48,351 bases of DNA, from positions 1 to 48,351 of the forward strand of contig JAALGH010000017.1 in assembly GCA_011800155.1 (NCBI GenBank). The letters are read 5' to 3'. Position numbers and translations under genes: made by a program. The first letter of the stretch is position 1. Each line of letters starts with the position of its first letter. The notes below the pieces were generated by a model. That model made no database searches. It saw only the letters and a list, made by a program, of their open reading frames with translations, and had not been told where the DNA came from. The stretch comes from Flammulina velutipes. Taxonomy: Eukaryota; Basidiomycota; Agaricomycetes; Agaricales; Physalacriaceae. Below, piece after piece: positions 23,809 through 34,447 of the stretch.

Positions 23809-25142
23809 CTAATTTCCGCTGTCTGTATATCCACAAGTCGCGTATCTAGTAGTTTTGTATGATCGGGTCCCACGCATCGATAATTGCAGCAATTCCCCAT
23901 ATGTCACCTGGAAGTCGTCGACGGTTGGCCTCGGCTTGTTGGTGGGGTGTGCCAAGTAATCCCAACTTTTGTAGGGGCAGTTCAGGTGGTGGCCTTCTTT
24001 GCTATGCAAGCAATGGCTCGTCCAGCGGATGCGGTCGTGATAATCGAAAGCGCGGAGTGTGCGGTGCTCGTGCTCGTGTACGCCCTCGGGGAGGCGGCTG
24101 AAACCCAAGTTACAAAGTAAGCCGAATAAATAAAACAACTTACGCGATAAACCAAGTAGGGGGAATGAATCCCAACTCTGAGAGCAAGCGAGGCGCCTGA
24201 TGCGCGACGCAATCCGCGACCCAATCGAGATGGTTCAGGTGCCAATTGAGCAGTTGCATGGCGTCGGTCGGGGCGTTTCGGGCGTAGGAGTTGGCGATGT
24301 AGACGTGGAATGTGTAGATAGCCATTCTGTACAATTTAGCTAGTCGCGATCGACGAATACCCACTCACTTTGGTTGTACGGTGGTACGTTTGAAGTTAGT
24401 GGACGCGACCGTTCGTGGAATAGCGAATAACACGTCGTAAGTAGACCTCAGCAGCTAAGTCGGCAAGTTGACGGAAATGGAAAGGACTTACGGGCCGGCG
24501 AGCGATGGCGGGGCAACGAGTAGTGCGAGAGAAGCAAAGTACGAGTCGATCGGAATGGTGTTGGTCGCTGTGACCAAAGGAGGCTGGGTCCGGGGCGGGG
24601 ACGACGGCGAGAGGACGGGATCCTAATTGAGCAATCGACGAGTTGACGGAAGAGGTATTGGTCGGGCTGGCGGAAGAGGGAGCGTATGTGGGCGGGGAAT
24701 GACGTCGGGACGGTTGACCGATGTGAGTGGACCGAAACGGGAAATGCGGACTCCGAATCAAGTACAAGTTGGCGGGTAGGCGGGATTAGGACATGACGGG
24801 GGACAAGGCGGGTGGATAGTCGGTCCAGATAATGCGAACGGATTCACGAGATCGAAACGTAGGGGCGATGGGGCTGGGTAGGCATAGATGATTTAGCCTC
24901 CAGCTACACGGACAGCGGGCAGTCGAAAGAACGTAGTCTAGAGGGCTTCGTAGGCATAACCGATTCGGGGTGGCGGAGGGGTGAAGGTGAGCGTAGCGAG
25001 GTTGAGGCATTTCACTATTTGGACTAATGGGCAGCCATCGTACGTGGTTCGCCTTTGTCTGGTAGCTGCTTGATATAACGCCCGGATCAGGGTGTATCGG
25101 TCGAAGGTGTTCATAGGCGGGCACGTTAGAGGTGGAATGCAT
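23809..25142 (-). CDS. unidentified multi-exon gene
   Basis: The 3' part splices well: exons 24492 and upward, 24454-24369, 24326-24144 and 24097-23809, with introns 24455-24491 (37 nt), 24327-24368 (42) and 24098-24143 (46). All phases agree. The spliced C-terminal region reads …TTVQPK-MAIYTFHVYIANSY…, then …FDYHDRIRWTSHCLHSKEGH…, rich in His, Trp and Tyr. The 5' half (24500-25142) is Pro/Ser-rich and starts from a possible ATG at 25142, but a stop near 24785 means an unmodelled intron or a mutation there. A GTGACA sequence near 23910 could be a further donor, giving a different C-terminus. No domain recognised; possibly a lineage-specific gene. Confidence 0.42.
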
Positions 25143-25654
25143 ATACGATTGGAACGATATCGTATCCCTGACAACGATGCTATAGTGTTGGGAATGTCCA
25201 GTAAATTAATACTTGGAGGCGTTGGTTAGCGCTCTGGCGAACGTAAGATAGAATGACTTACTACTTTCCATCCTGTTTCCACACTGGAAGATTGCCACTG
25301 CTGATTGAATTCTCGTTTTTCTTGTAGTGTTGCTTGAACGCCTTATTCACCACGGAGCGTGTGGTCGGTCTGGTGGTCGGTCCCGCGTGGGAGGTAATTC
25401 GGTATACGGATCTCCAACTGGAGAGTCGTCCTCCCATAATCCGGGAGGGCAAGTCGATGCGGGATGGCGGGGTGCTTACGCTAAGCAGACTGGTCCCACC
25501 CACTGGCGTTAGCCAGGAGGACAGGTGAACGAGGGGGCGGATTGTTGATGGTGGTTCATGTAAGACCACGTTTCGGAATATTCCGTATTCGGCGATGACC
25601 GTTTTCAGCAAGTTGATTGTTCAAGTTATTCAAACTACTGGTCGTCGTGGAGGG
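25143..25654. other. no gene recognised
   Basis: An open minus-strand frame (25261-25611) is present without recognisable motifs. It borders the duplicated block A'. Confidence 0.3.
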
Positions 25655-25770
25655 TAATAGAATCTGTTGCCTCTGGCGCGTCTGTATTGAATTGAGATGA
25701 CTTATAGCTACTCCAAAAGAGCGGAGATCAAAGAAATCCAAAAAGTGTTGTGATGATATAGACATACACT

Positions 25771-25836
25771 CAGCCAGACTCGAACGTGAGAACGAAAGAT
25801 CCCGACAGACGACGCTACCATTGAACTAGCTGGGCA
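25771..25836 (-). repeat. tRNA-derived repeat (SINE-like), in block A'
   Basis: Counterpart of 21681-21746, copied with the block. It differs by two substitutions in the segment before the presumed anticodon region. Confidence 0.5.
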
Positions 25837-26079
25837 TAATTTCCATGCTACTGTTTGAGATATATCAGGTTCTCCATTGGCAGTGCTAAGGTTAGTACCG
25901 CTGAATCTATCATCTCTTGGGGGAGCCTCGAGGGGGGAATGTTATTGAAAACTTACTCTATCTGTGGACCTGCGATGTCGTCCCAATTGCCTGAGCGCTT
26001 TCGAGTAAGCCTCCTTGGCGATCCTCTTCTTCTCGTCCGGGGCCGGGGTCTCGGGATTTGTGTCTGGCAAGGCTAAAGT

Positions 26080-26215
26080 TTCCATACCGTTCCGTATTTA
26101 TTTTGAGGGAAGAGTGCACGATGCGTTGGAAGTGGTGGAGGTACTGGCAGCGAAGTTTAGGCGCGTGAGCAGGTTGTCCGGTCCGCACTCCGGTGATAAG
26201 ACTGGACGCCTTTGA
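26080..26215 (+). pseudogene. short protein-coding relic, family copy in block A'
   Basis: Same reading as 21990-22125 (…GRVHDALEVVEVLAAK…), carried by the duplicated block. Confidence 0.35.
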
Positions 26216-26687
26216 CCGAAGTGTGACACTTGTCTCCTAGCTTCTTCTGGCGCAAAGACATTCAGGTGTACGGACGCTGTGTTAGGGAATTGAGCAGGTA
26301 GCCGGCCAGAATAGTGAGGACAGGTCAGAGTGATATCCTGGGGGGAAAAGTCAATTTATGGGCAAGGAGCAGGAAGGACGTGTAGGCAAGTGGGTTTTTG
26401 CTGTGCGAAATTTGATAGTGTGGCGTGTTGACAAAGTGGGTGTCGAGGTGGAGCGTGTTAGTGTCGAAGAGATCATGAAGGTGGCAGCACGGTGATAGAA
26501 ATGTTAATTACGATATACGTAGTTCTGGCGAGTCGTGTAGTCTCGTTATGGAACGTTCTGCAATCGGAATTCACGATCCTCGGTGCCATTGTGGATTCGG
26601 GTCCGTCGCGTACCGAAATCGTATAGATTGATCGTGATCGAAGGAGTTCGCTGTGGCTGTGTGCATGCAGGTGGTCAGCGCTGATTC

Positions 26688-27908
26688 CACCCTATACCAT
26701 AAGCATAACTAGTTATTGGTCCGTAGTGGCGGGGCCAAACAACTAGTTGTTGCCCGTAGTTAGGCATGGGTCAGGTAGGTGGTCAATCTGGCTGGCTGGC
26801 GGCTGGGGGCGGGCTGGGATGGGGCGGGATGGGTCCCATATATGGATAGGGATTGATGGGGACATATAGGGATTGATGGGGAGGGGATGGGGGAGCAGGG
26901 GATGGGGAAATGTGGCCACACATAAATCCGGACCTAGGGATTGATGGGTACTGATGTCATTGATTGCCCAGGGGGATGGGGGATGGGGATAGCAATTGTG
27001 GCACCAGGAAAATCCGGACCTAGGGTTTGATGGGGGCAGGGGATGGGGGATGGGGGCAGGGGAAATGTGGCCACACAGGAATCCGGACCTAGGGATTGAT
27101 GGGAACTGATGGGATTGATGGGGGAGGGGATGGGGGATGGGGGCAGGGGGATGGGGGCAGGGGACAATTGTGGCACCAGGATATATACTGGGCTATTGCC
27201 AGGGTATGAGGAGGGTATGGGAGGGGTGATTGTAGGTTGAAAAATAAAATTCTTTCTAACTATCAGAAACATAAATGGGGTGTGGCAGCTACTGAAACCA
27301 ACAATAAAACGATGTGTGGCGCATTTTTAACCGAGGAGCACATACCTCGGATCGACCTGGGGTTGTTTTAGATGTCTTCCTATTGAAAAATGGATGTGTG
27401 CAGCATAAAGAACCATGTAAAAACACGAAGATTTGGCTGAGAAACAAGCAGAACATTATTGAAAATCCATCAAAAAGCACCAAAAAGGGAGCAGCACTTT
27501 GCCCTCGCTTGGGGGTGACCTGGAACCACTTGTAGGTCGTTCAGACACCTTTGGGGCATTGTATATGTCACTCAGTTAGGTCCCCAGGTCAACAGAACCC
27601 TTGGATATGATCAAAATGCCAAAAACCCGGACCACACAGCTTTGGGCCACACTATCAACTTGCCCTGACCTGGGGACACCTTATATTCGAAGATATATGT
27701 ATATAATGCTTTAATCATGAGTTAGATGAAGTCTGGAGTGTGAAAAATGCGGTCAAAACCTGGGATATACCCCAAATAATGTCCCCCAAGAAAGCACACA
27801 TACCATCACCTTCCCCTGACCTCTGGGTCGTCCCAATGTGTTCTATTATCATTATAGATGATGTATTAACACCCCAGAGGTTCCCCCAATGTGTCAAAAT
27901 GCGAATAT
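26688..27908 (+). repeat. left inverted arm of the palindromic element
   Basis: Reverse-complementary to 28266-29488. The outer 130 bases include two aactagtt palindromes (26707-26714, 26741-26748). A G-rich subterminal region (about 26800-27190) repeats the motif ccggacctagggattgatgg with small variations. Confidence 0.92.
26800..27190 (+). repeat. G-rich subterminal repeat tract
   Basis: Runs of ggggatggg and gggggcagggg alternate with three copies of aatccggacctaggg (near 26925, 27009 and 27081) and of tgtggccacac or tgtggcacc. Many closely spaced G-runs could form G-quadruplexes on the plus strand. The mirror tract lies at about 28990-29385 on the other arm. Confidence 0.75.
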
Positions 27909-28265
27909 TCATGATAATAGGTGAACCCTTATTCACCCTTCCTCCTCAAGTACACCCACTGGTTCGCATATCTACATCTTTAGGACTGCTCTAATAGTCA
28001 TTTGACATCATATAGATGATATCTTGGGGCCCAGGTCATAGGTAGACCTCGAAGATACACCCCTTTGGTACATGGTGAGGATATGATCTTTGTACTAATT
28101 CTCAAATGTCCATGCTCTATATTGAAGGGTGTTCAACCTGGGACATATTCTGGGAAGCTAAAAACACATTGTATGATGTTAAAATCAATAGTCCACCACT
28201 CAGATGTGTGATAGTTGGGGTGGTTCTTGGTGTAGAAGGAGGGGATATAAATTTTTGTACCATTT

Positions 28266-29488
28266 ATATTCGCATTTTGGCACACTGGGGGGACCTCTGG
28301 GGTGTTAATACATCATCTATAATGATAATAGAACACATTGGGACGACCCAGAGGTCAGGGGAAGGTGATGGTATGTGTGCTTTCTTGGGGGACATTATTT
28401 GGGGTATATCCCAGGTTTTGACCGCATTTTTCACACTCCAGACTTCATCTAACTCATGATTAAAGCATTATATACATATATCTTCGAATATAAGGTGTCC
28501 CCAGGTCAGGGCAAGTTGATAGTGTGGCCCAAAGCTGTGTGGTCCGGGTTTTTGGCATTTTGATCATATCCAAGGGTTCTGTTGACCTGGGGACCTAACT
28601 GAGTGACATATACAATGCCCCAAAGGTGTCTGAACGACCTACAAGTGGTTCCAGGTCACCCCCAAGCGAGGGCAAAGTGCTGCTCCCTTTTTGGTGCTTT
28701 TTGATGGATTTTCAATAATGTTCTGCTTGTTTCTCAGCCAAATCTTCGTGTTTTTACATGGTTCTTTATGCTGCACACATCCATTTTTCAATAGGAAGAC
28801 ATCTAAAACAACCCCAGGTCGATCCGAGGTATGTGCTCCTCGGTTAAAAATGCGCCACACATCGTTTTATTGTTGGTTTCAGTAGCTGCCACACCCCCAT
28901 TTATGTTTCTGATAGTTAGAAAGAATTTTATTTTTCAACCTACAATCACCCCTCCCATACCCTCCTCATACCCTGGCAATAGCCCAGTATATATCCTGGT
29001 GCCACAATTGTCCCCTGCCCCCCATCCCCCTGCCCCCATCCCCCATCCCCTCCCCCATCAATCCCATCAGTTCCCATCAATCCCTAGGTCCGGATTCCTG
29101 TGTGGCCACATTTCCCCTGCCCCCATCCCCATCCCCTGCCCCCATCAAACCCTAGGTCCGGATTTTCCTGGTGCCACAATTGCTATCCCCATCCCCCATC
29201 CCCCTGGGCAATCAATGACATCAGTACCCATCAATCCCTAGGTCCGGATTTATGTGTGGCCACATTTCCCCATCCCCTGCTCCCCCATCCCCTCCCCATC
29301 AATCCCTATATGTCCCCATCAATCCCTATCCATATATGGGACCCATCCCGCCCCATCCCAGCCCGCCCCCCAGCCGCCAGCCAGCCAGATTGACCACCTA
29401 CCTGACCCATGCCTAACTACGGGCAACAACTAGTTGTTTGGCCCCGCCACTACGGACCAATAACTAGTTATGCTTATGGTATAGGGTG
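28266..29488 (-). repeat. right inverted arm of the palindromic element
   Basis: Mirror of the left arm; it reads C-rich on the plus strand at about 29000-29390. It differs from the left arm by a few substitutions and by repeat number in the G/C-rich tract. Confidence 0.92.
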
Positions 29489-29840
29489 CTGATTCGGTGC
29501 CTGTTCCGTTGCGTATGCAGTCGAAGCAATACCGTGCAGTTTCATTGCGGTGAAGCTTATTATTTGTGTAGCAGTAGTCCTTGGGTGAAAAGCGTTGTGT
29601 TTGTTGTCGGTAGGAAATGTACGTAGGGTCGTGGAGCAGATGGGAGTTGGCGCCACATCCACTGCATTACGCTTTTGAACCAATAAGGTGGTCAAGGTTT
29701 TTGAAGTTTTGAAGTATATCAGTAGTTCTGGTGAACAAGGCAAGAGTAAACGAAATTATATTGTCTTCTCAAAGAGGTCATTTCGGCAAGGCCGAATAGC
29801 CTCGCTTTAGCCAGGTGTTGACCGCGTCGCGTGGCAAAGG
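29489..29840 (+). repeat. duplicated block, copy A' (right part after the insertion)
   Basis: Resumes the block with ctgattcggtgcctgttcc, matching 22592 onward, to about gaccgcgtcgcg. It carries more changes and one insertion (near 29690-29770) relative to copy A. Confidence 0.85.
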
Positions 29841-30197
29841 CGTGCAACGCGGTATGTGGTGAAGGGATTAGGGAGGTATCATTCAGAACAGTTACGGTCG
29901 ATGGTATTCGTGAACGAAGTGGTGTGAGTATGAGTGGAGAGGCGGAAGGAAGAGGAATTTGGGTTTGGTTCAGGTTTTTCCAACGCTGTTTATGAAGTGT
30001 GTTATATACTGATACAATGAGTCGAACCCATCATTTGATGCAAGTCTACGGAGAAGGACCTATTGTCTCGCGCGAGTATCGAACCAGTGACCGTCTGTTT
30101 GATTAGATCACGGAGGTATAATCAACGGTGAAAAACATGAGAGCTTGTTTCACCAGTTACGTCCATCAGCCAGAACGTTGCAGATTGGTTACAGGCA
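29841..30197. other. intergenic, upstream of F-box gene 2
   Basis: No gene. A B-box-like gggttcgactc (minus strand, near 30020) and a tRNA-like ggttcgatactc (minus, near 30075) may be further tRNA-derived relics. The region includes the presumed promoter of the gene at 30198. Confidence 0.35.
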
Positions 30198-31871
30198 ATG
30201 GGACGATTTGCAAGCATCTCAGTCGGTCCATCACCCAGGCAAGTGGCTCGTCTACAAGGTATACAAGTTGTTGAAGGTGATGGCAGTCCGACTTCGAAAT
30301 GCGCGTTATGCGCTTTCAACGCTGTCGAATTGCAGGGCGCGCTCGAGACACAGTTTGAGCGCTATCTGTTCACCAACAGTGCTCCGGACAAAGCAGGGCG
30401 TTCGATTCTAGGAGCAAGCCTTGAGCGTGCAGAAATACTTGGTCGGCAACTGGATGATTTCGCTTCAGAGCTACAGGCGGCCTTGCAGCGTGTCAAAGAT
30501 GCGAGAAATGCAATCGAGTCGATCATTCTCAGGCACAAAGGAGCCCTTCATCCCATACGCTCGGTCCCTGATGACGTTCTGTTCGGCGTATTCGAGTGGT
30601 GTACCCTTCTAGCGACGTACGATATGGATGCGCCTTCGATGGTGCCTCGGAACTCACCTTGGACGTTGGCTTGCGTTTGCTGTCGTTGGCGGGAGTTGGC
30701 ACTGTCATGGCCGAGTCTGTGGTCATACATCAACATCCGTCCTCTGAGCACCCCACTAGGGGCGGCCAGCAGGACGAAGGCGTTGGCCCGCCTGGAGTTG
30801 ATGATTCGTCGCTCTGCGGAATGCGACTTGAATATCCGGGTTTCTGGTCTCTACATGGTTAGCGGTAGGCCACGCTCAGACGAAGCACTTGTAGTCAGAG
30901 GTGTACGAGCGCTACGGTCGACGACGAACCGGTGGAGGACGGCGTCGCTGAAGGATGTACGGCCAGCATTAATTGCGATGTTTTCGGGGATTGTCTTCGA
31001 GCGGCTAAGAGAGCTGACGCTCGAGTTTCGGGAGGATGTTGACGGTGTCCTCGCTCCTGTTCGGCTCTATACACCGAACCTCACACATGTGAAGCTTGCA
31101 GAGTGCGCTATAGGGACGGTGTTGCCGTCCTGGGACAGTGTGAGAGTTTTTCACTGTGAAGCCGCATCGATTTGGCATCTTCCGGTGTGTGTTGGCGTGG
31201 AGGAGCTTACGCTAGCGTATGTCGACCAGACGGCCATCGGAGCGGCCAATTTTGGGCCCGTCATCACGCTCCCCAGTGTACACACTCTCTGCATGTCACA
31301 CTCCTTTCTCTCCCTATCGGACCTCCTTGATCTTCCATCGATCAACACCCTGTGGATGGCTTTCGACGCAGCGCAGCCCCACGTCTACCCCAAGTTACGA
31401 GGAGCCGTTCGTCGTGTCAAGAATCTTAGGCTGGAAAGCCGGTATGTTCATTCGGGCGAAACAGCGTCTCTGATCAGATTTCTGGGAGAGTGTGTTTCTG
31501 TGGAGGCGTTATGTGTGTACAGCGGGTTTGAGTGCTGCCATGTCTTAGGAGCTCTTGGGGATTCTCGCGATCCTCGGATTGGAGGGGTGTTACCGCAATT
31601 GACGACGTTAGGTTTTGATCAGGCCTTACTTGATCAGTTTCCACAAGAACTCTTGGATGTCGTCCAGTCTTGGAGTGAAGGAGACAGTTCACGTGTGCGC
31701 AGTCTGGCGGAGCTGAGGCTGATGGTAGACACCGCTTTTGGCGATGAACGTCTTGATGATCTGTTGAAATGGATGGCTGAGTCGGCGCCAGAGGTGCTGG
31801 AAAGATGGAGAGAGGTTGTTCAGAACGTTCGGGTCAATGAAGTTTTTGTAGAATCGTTTCGTTTTCGATAG
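30198..31871 (+). CDS. F-box/LRR-like protein 2
   Basis: Exon 1 30198-30238, GC-AG intron 30239-30286 (48 nt), exon 2 30287-31871, 541 aa. CALC motif at the N-terminus, then an F-box with HPIRSVPDDVLFGVFEWC and WTLACVCCRWRELALSWPSLWSYI, then a leucine-rich C-terminal region. Closest paralogues are genes 1 and 3; the conserved KCALC...YLFTN N-terminus marks them as one subfamily. The presumed role is substrate recognition for an SCF ubiquitin ligase. Read through without splicing, the frame also stays open, so the intron is supported by its matching position and phase in genes 1 and 3 rather than by necessity. Confidence 0.87.
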   Translation: MGRFASISVGPSPRQVARLQGIQVVEGDGSPTSKCALCAFNAVELQGALETQFERYLFTNSAPDKAGRSILGASLERAEILGRQLDDFASELQAALQRVKDARNAIESIILRHKGALHPIRSVPDDVLFGVFEWCTLLATYDMDAPSMVPRNSPWTLACVCCRWRELALSWPSLWSYINIRPLSTPLGAASRTKALARLELMIRRSAECDLNIRVSGLYMVSGRPRSDEALVVRGVRALRSTTNRWRTASLKDVRPALIAMFSGIVFERLRELTLEFREDVDGVLAPVRLYTPNLTHVKLAECAIGTVLPSWDSVRVFHCEAASIWHLPVCVGVEELTLAYVDQTAIGAANFGPVITLPSVHTLCMSHSFLSLSDLLDLPSINTLWMAFDAAQPHVYPKLRGAVRRVKNLRLESRYVHSGETASLIRFLGECVSVEALCVYSGFECCHVLGALGDSRDPRIGGVLPQLTTLGFDQALLDQFPQELLDVVQSWSEGDSSRVRSLAELRLMVDTAFGDERLDDLLKWMAESAPEVLERWREVVQNVRVNEVFVESFRFR

Positions 31872-32791
31872 TTTATGACAGGTTTTTTTTTTCGGGGGAG
31901 GGAGTATTAGTGTCGCACATATGTATATATCATGTCTTGGTTGCGAGTATATGTTCGAGACGTTCGCAATAGGTAAGTCGGCTGAACGCATTTTTGAGAA
32001 GAAAACACCCACCCGAAAAGATGTTCTGTAGTATTTGAAGCCCCTCCGACTTTGAGTCTTTTGTTCATTCTTTTATATATATATATACATATTCGTAGTT
32101 GTAGTGAGAGTCTAGGCACTGGTGGGTTTTTTTTTTTGCTTCGTTTAAAGAGTGTGCGAAACTTAGGATATGCATGGATTAAGGTGTAATATTTGGAAGA
32201 GAAGAACGATGTGATTGGAACCAGTGTCGAAGTGGCCGCTGCCTGGATGCTCGAATGAAAGAGAAGTGGGGCGTCGAGGGTTAGACCAGGCTTTGTCGAC
32301 CGAGAGAGGAATGTGTATGGGGACCAGGTGAGGTCGATAGCGTGTTTGCCAACAAGGGCATTGTAGCGCCACGTTTTTCAATCAGACCGGTCGTGCAGAA
32401 GTTGGAGTTCCTTAAGCTTTAAACGTCAGAGAGATGTATTCCTTGAATAGATAGGTATGTTATCGGTGCGATACGGGGTAGAGATACACATCTGCAGGCT
32501 GTTCCACAAACACATAAGCACAATCGCGCATTTCCATTTTATTGTATGTAGGTTCAGCCTGTCAGGGTGCGGTTTATGGTGTGCCAAAGGGGGTAGGCAT
32601 TCCAGATAGTTAGTAAGCATGAGAGAGTCGTGTCGTTACGTACTCCAAGGTTCGGCGAAATGTATAGGTTTGCGCCGCGTAATAGATGCGAATCACCCTC
32701 TGTTCAATACGCTCAAGAAACTTTCTGTTGGGCAGATTTGTAGTGGAAGAGGAAGAACAGAAGAGTTGACTGATTCGTACGCATGTTAGAG
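31872..32791. other. intergenic between F-box genes 2 and 3
   Basis: No gene recognised. It contains a short (ta)n stretch near 32076-32090 and T-runs near 31886 and 32127. The promoter of gene 3 is expected within the last few hundred bases. Confidence 0.35.
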
Positions 32792-34447
32792 ATGCAAATT
32801 CCGAGGCAAGTGGTACACATACTATGAAACGTACAAGTTGTTGAGTTCATCTTCAGTGAAACGTCAAAGTGTGCGTTATGCTTGTTCAACGCTGTTGAAA
32901 AGACCAGCGTGCGCGACCCACAGCTTGAACCCTATCTGTTCACCAACCTTGGACCTGATAAGTTAGGTCTTTCGATTCTAGCAGCAAGTCTGGAGCGTGC
33001 AGAAATATTCGGAGGTCAACTCGATAATTTGGCTTCGGCGCTAGAGGTGGCCTTGAAGCGTGTCAAAGACGCAAGAAGTGCCGTCGAGTCGTCCATCTTC
33101 CGACACAAAGGAGCCCTTCATCCAATCCGCTCGATCCCTGATGATATTCTGTTCAGCATCTTCGAATGGTGTACGCTGATGGCGACGTACGATCGCGATG
33201 CGCTTTCCATGGTGCCAGAGGACGCCCCTTGGACACTGTCTCGTGTTTCCCATGGGTGGCGGAATTTGGTCCTGAGCTCTCCCAGTTTGTGGTCGACCGT
33301 CAATATCCATCCTCTCTCCTTTCAGGTAGGGGCGGCGCGCAGAGCAAATTTATTGTCATGGCTAGAATTGTTGCTCCGCCGCTCCGGGCGTAGCGACTTG
33401 CATGTCCGCGTGTCCGGTACCATGATGGATCCAGTCACCCGTTGGCCTGTGTCAGACCACGTCCTCCTGGTGACATGTTTCCAGTCGTTACGGGCATCGA
33501 CGAGCCGGTGGAGGACGGCAGAATTGAAGAACGTACACCACGGTCTGACTTCGATGTTTACCGGGATCGTGTTTGAACGGTTAAGCGACCTGACGTTGAC
33601 GTTTATGGAGATCCATGGCGCTGTGGTCGGTCCCGTTCGCTGGTACACACCGAATGTGACTCGTGTTGCGCTGACGGAGTGGGCAGTCGGGATGGTGGAA
33701 CTGTCATGGGCAAACGTCAGATTCTTCCATTGTCAGGCAGTATCGATTTGGCATCTTCCCTCATGTGTCGCATTGGAGGAGCTCGTGATAACCCAGGTCG
33801 ACGAGGAATCAATCCAGGTCGCCAATATCCAAACGCCTGTCGTCCTTCCCAGCCTACACACTCTGAGCATCCTGCACTGTGTTCCTCAGATCCCGGACCT
33901 CCTAGTCCTTCCGTCAATAATTACTCTTTGGCTGGATTTCGATGCAAGTGGGTCGAAGGAATATCCCAGGTTCGGTGGAGCCATCCAGCGTATCCATAAT
34001 CTCAGGCTAGGGAGTGCCGTAGCCTGCGGCAGTAGTGTGGAATCACTACTCGCGTTCCTCAGAGCTTGCGTCTCTGTTAGGGCTTTGTACGTCGACTCAG
34101 GGATTGTCAATGGTGAGGTGTTGGCAGCTTTGGAGATATCTGAGGGTCGCGAGGATGACATCCTGTTACCTCAAATGACGACGTTGGGATTCGCTCCGGA
34201 AGTCCTAGACTTATTCCCACATGGTCTCTTGGACTTAGTTCTATCTAGAAGCGGGGAAGCAAGTCGGTCTCTGCATCGTCTCACGGAGTTGAAGGTGATG
34301 CAGTTCCCGTTTCTGGAAGGGTACGCAGAGGGAATCTTGACAAGGGTCACGGAGTGGGCACCAGATGTGATGGAGAAGTGGAGAGCGGTCAACGAGAATG
34401 TTCAAGTGACAGATGTTTACGTAGATTACTTTTGTCTTGAAGTGTGA
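32792..34447 (+). CDS. F-box/LRR-like protein 3
   Basis: Exon 1 32792-32805 (14 nt), GC-AG intron 32806-32856 (51 nt), exon 2 32857-34447, 534 aa. Here the intron is needed: without it an in-frame TGA at 32825-32827 cuts the reading, and no other ATG precedes the F-box. CALC motif, then an F-box with HPIRSIPDDILFSIFEWC and WTLSRVSHGWRNLVLSSPSLWSTV, then leucine-rich repeats. It is a tandem paralogue 0.9 kb after gene 2, probably from local duplication. Confidence 0.85.

Larger units (their letters stand above)
25655..26687 (+). repeat. duplicated block, copy A' (left part)
   Basis: Near-identical to 21587-22598 apart from a short extra stretch near 25688-25712 and a few substitutions. It is interrupted at ctgattc (26681-26687) by the palindromic element and resumes at 29489. 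Confidence 0.92.
26688..29488. mobile_element. 2.8-kb palindromic DNA element with ~1.2-kb inverted arms
   Basis: The left end caccctataccataagcata and the right end tatgcttatggtatagggtg are perfect inverses. The inverse match continues, with small length changes in G-rich tracts, to about 27908 on the left and from about 28266 on the right, leaving a centre of about 360 bp. The insertion lies in block A' and is flanked on both sides by ctgattc (26681-26687 and 29489-29495), present once in block A. This gives a 7-bp target duplication (8 bp if the terminal G is counted in the target). No transposase-like reading is seen; the short frames in the arms are mirror copies of each other. A non-autonomous, foldback/MITE-like DNA transposon is the best reading. 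Superfamily not determined. Confidence 0.92.

Noticed and set aside
27289..28885. Open frames of 64-136 aa in the palindromic element, possibly a transposase
   Set aside because: They occur as mirror images in both arms, are Pro- or low-complexity-rich near the G/C tracts, and show no catalytic motif.
26688..29488. LTR retrotransposon
   Set aside because: The terminal repeats are inverted, not direct, and there is no gag/pol reading, primer-binding site or polypurine tract.
32825..32827. TGA in F-box gene 3 as a disabling nonsense mutation
   Set aside because: It falls inside the GC-AG intron shared by the paralogues; splicing yields an open 534-aa protein.
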